A stretch of DNA of 6,203 nt from the NCBI GenBank assembly GCA_040902925.1, contig JBBDWJ010000116.1:1-6203 (forward strand), written 5' to 3'. Each line of letters starts with the position of its first letter. Within the stretch, counting starts at the first letter, position 1. Below are positions 4,883 through 6,203 of this stretch, piece by piece. A model generated the notes under the pieces. The model was given only the letters and a program-made list of their open reading frames with translations. It ran no database searches and was not told where the DNA came from. A program made the position numbers and the translations under genes. The stretch comes from JBBDWJ01 sp040902925 (GTDB lineage Bacteria; Acidobacteriota; Terriglobia; Bryobacterales; UBA6623).

Positions 4883-6108
4883 GACGGACGCTCATCGCAT
4901 CCTGCGCGACCGGTCTGCTGGCGGTCAGCCTCTCGACCTCGCCGGCCGCCGAGCCGTTCCTGGACCAGGTAAACATCTTCGAGGCCGGGGCGGGAGGATA
5001 CGCTCACTACCGCGTGCCCGCGATCGCCGTGACCTCGCGCGGGGCCGTGCTCGCCTTCGCCGAAGCGCGCAAGAGCACCAGCGGCGACTGGGGCGCGCAA
5101 GACATCGTGATGCGCCGCAGCGTCGATGGAGGAAAAACCTGGACGCCGCAGCGTGTGGTCGCGCGCATCGACGGTGTCATCCAGCCAAACGCGGTCGCCG
5201 TGGCGCAGAACCTGGACCATCCCGGCGAGACGACATACAACAATGTCGTTCCGATCGTCGATCGCAAGGCCGGCGCGCTGCATGTCGTGTTTTGTGTTGA
5301 ATACGCCCGCTGCTACGGCATGCGCAGCGAAGACGACGGCGAGACCTTCACGCACGCAGTCGATATCACGCCCGTCTTCGAGCAGTTCCGCAAAGAATAC
5401 GACTGGAAGGTCATTGCTACTGGCCCGGGCCACGGAATCCAACTCAAAAATGGCCGGCTGGTCGTGCCGGTGTGGCTTTCCGATGGCAGCGGCGGCCACG
5501 CTCACCGTCCCTCGATCGTGGCCGTGATCTACAGCGATGACCACGGCAAGACCTGGCGGCGCGGCGAGGTTGTCGTACGGCACCCTCAGCTCAAAAACCC
5601 CAGCGAGACCATCGCTGTCGAACTTGCGGACGGCCGCGTCATGCTCAACATTCGCAACGAGTCCCCGGAACACCGCCGGGCGATCTCCTATAGCAAAGAC
5701 GGAGCGGCCGGTTGGACCGAGCCGGTGTTTGACGACGAATTGATCGAACCCGTCTGCATGGCGAGCATCGTGCGTCTACCGGCGAAGCCCGAAAGCGGCC
5801 GCGGCCGTATCGTTTTCGCCAACCCGCACAGTTCCGAACCGCGCGACCCGAACCGTCCCGAGGGCAGCCACAAGCGCCAAAACGTAACCGTCAAGCTCAG
5901 CTACGACGACGGCGGAACCTGGCCCATCGCGAAGAGCCTCGAACCCGGAGTCAGCGGCTACAGCGATCTCGCCAGCGGCCCGGACGGAACCATCTACTGC
6001 ATCTACGAAAGAGGCTCCGCGCCAGGAGGCGGCGTGCAATTTCTGACCGTGGCGCGCTTCAACCTGGAGTGGCTCACCGACGGCCGCGATAGTTTGGGAG
6101 GCAACTGA
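4879..6108 (+). CDS. Secreted exo-alpha-sialidase (GH33-like, BNR/Asp-box protein)
   Basis: This 409-residue protein starts with a signal peptide (MRR, a hydrophobic stretch to about residue 19, probable cleavage after SPAA near 24), so it acts in the periplasm or outside. It is a six-bladed propeller sialidase by motif. YRVP (44-47) gives Arg45 of the arginine triad, and Asp70 in SGDWGAQD is the likely acid/base. Glu243 and Arg259 lie 16 residues apart, as for Glu260/Arg276 in Micromonospora sialidase. Arg333 and nucleophile Tyr361 (SGYSDL) lie 28 apart, as for Arg342/Tyr370. Asp-boxes are SVDGGKTW (81), SEDDGETF (150), SDDHGKTW (219), SYDDGGTW (341) and a degenerate SKDGAAGW (272). The set predicts an active enzyme releasing terminal sialic acid or a related nonulosonic acid from glycans. 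ATG 4879 follows GGTGGAG and overlaps the oxidoreductase stop. No extra carbohydrate-binding domain is present. Confidence 0.92.
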   Translation: MRRTLIASCATGLLAVSLSTSPAAEPFLDQVNIFEAGAGGYAHYRVPAIAVTSRGAVLAFAEARKSTSGDWGAQDIVMRRSVDGGKTWTPQRVVARIDGVIQPNAVAVAQNLDHPGETTYNNVVPIVDRKAGALHVVFCVEYARCYGMRSEDDGETFTHAVDITPVFEQFRKEYDWKVIATGPGHGIQLKNGRLVVPVWLSDGSGGHAHRPSIVAVIYSDDHGKTWRRGEVVVRHPQLKNPSETIAVELADGRVMLNIRNESPEHRRAISYSKDGAAGWTEPVFDDELIEPVCMASIVRLPAKPESGRGRIVFANPHSSEPRDPNRPEGSHKRQNVTVKLSYDDGGTWPIAKSLEPGVSGYSDLASGPDGTIYCIYERGSAPGGGVQFLTVARFNLEWLTDGRDSLGGN

Positions 6109-6137
6109 GGTTGGCGGAGGACTGGCGGGAGGGGGAC

Positions 6138-6203
6138 AGTCACCGCGTTTCGCGGCCGGTAGTTCGCTCATATCGAGTCCAAATAGCGCGAAACGCGGTG
6201 ACT
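6138..6203. repeat. 17-bp perfect inverted repeat, REP-like or terminator hairpin
   Basis: AGTCACCGCGTTTCGCG (6138-6154) is matched exactly by its reverse complement at 6187-6203, with a 32-base loop. The right arm runs to the last base of the window, so the repeat may continue. It begins about 30 bases after the sialidase stop and is preceded by GGGGGAC. The string GGGGACAGTCACC resembles palindromes I associate with REP elements and IS200-type (RAYT) transposases. It could also end the operon transcript, but no T-run is visible. Confidence 0.75.

Noticed and set aside
4894..4905. IASC at sialidase residues 6-9 as a lipoprotein box
   Set aside because: The Cys comes before any hydrophobic core, so a normal type I signal peptide fits better.
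4753..5673. 306-codon minus-strand open frame opposite the oxidoreductase and sialidase
   Set aside because: It lies wholly antisense to two strong genes and has no recognisable motif.

Overview
The window is GC-rich bacterial DNA with five genes essentially complete and one fragment. It reads like a chromosomal segment of an environmental Gram-negative bacterium. The combination of a TRAP transporter, a c-type cytochrome with several CXXCH motifs, a possible Tat-exported FMN oxidase, a Gfo/Idh/MocA oxidoreductase and a secreted sialidase, plus dispersed intergenic repeats, fits Acidobacteriota (Solibacter/Bryobacter-like) best. Planctomycetes, Verrucomicrobia or deltaproteobacterial lineages cannot be excluded. 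The taxonomic guess is inference from gene style, not from a marker gene.

Layout. (1) 1-1402, plus strand: the C-terminal tail of a TRAP small permease (DctQ), whose stop overlaps the GTG start of a complete large permease (DctM). The solute-binding subunit that would define the substrate is not in the window. (2) 1449 to about 2147, minus strand, convergent with dctM: a small exported-looking cytochrome with an Ig-like N-terminal part and four CXXCH heme sites. Its start is unclear and may be frameshifted. (3) About 2077-2299: a repeat-rich spacer holding a dispersed-repeat-like segment, two 8-bp tandem arrays in opposite orientation, and two small tandem hairpins. (4) 2293-3486, minus strand: an FMN-dependent alpha-hydroxy-acid dehydrogenase/oxidase with a twin-arginine-like N-terminus. 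It keeps the catalytic His/Arg/Lys/Asp set but lacks one expected active-site tyrosine. (5) 3487-3802: a divergent promoter region. (6) 3803-6108, plus strand: a two-gene, translationally coupled operon of a Gfo/Idh/MocA dehydrogenase and a secreted sialidase with a complete catalytic residue set and Asp-boxes. (7) 6109-6203: a perfect 17-bp inverted repeat at the window edge that resembles a REP/IS200-associated palindrome and may also end transcription.

How the parts may work together. The minus-strand pair could form a periplasmic electron-transfer module, with 2-hydroxy-acid oxidation feeding a multiheme cytochrome. The plus-strand pair could release a sugar outside the cytoplasm and oxidise or remodel it inside. 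A TRAP transporter nearby would suit uptake of an acidic sugar or organic acid. These links rest on gene order and family knowledge only. I saw no tRNA, rRNA, CRISPR array or complete transposase gene.
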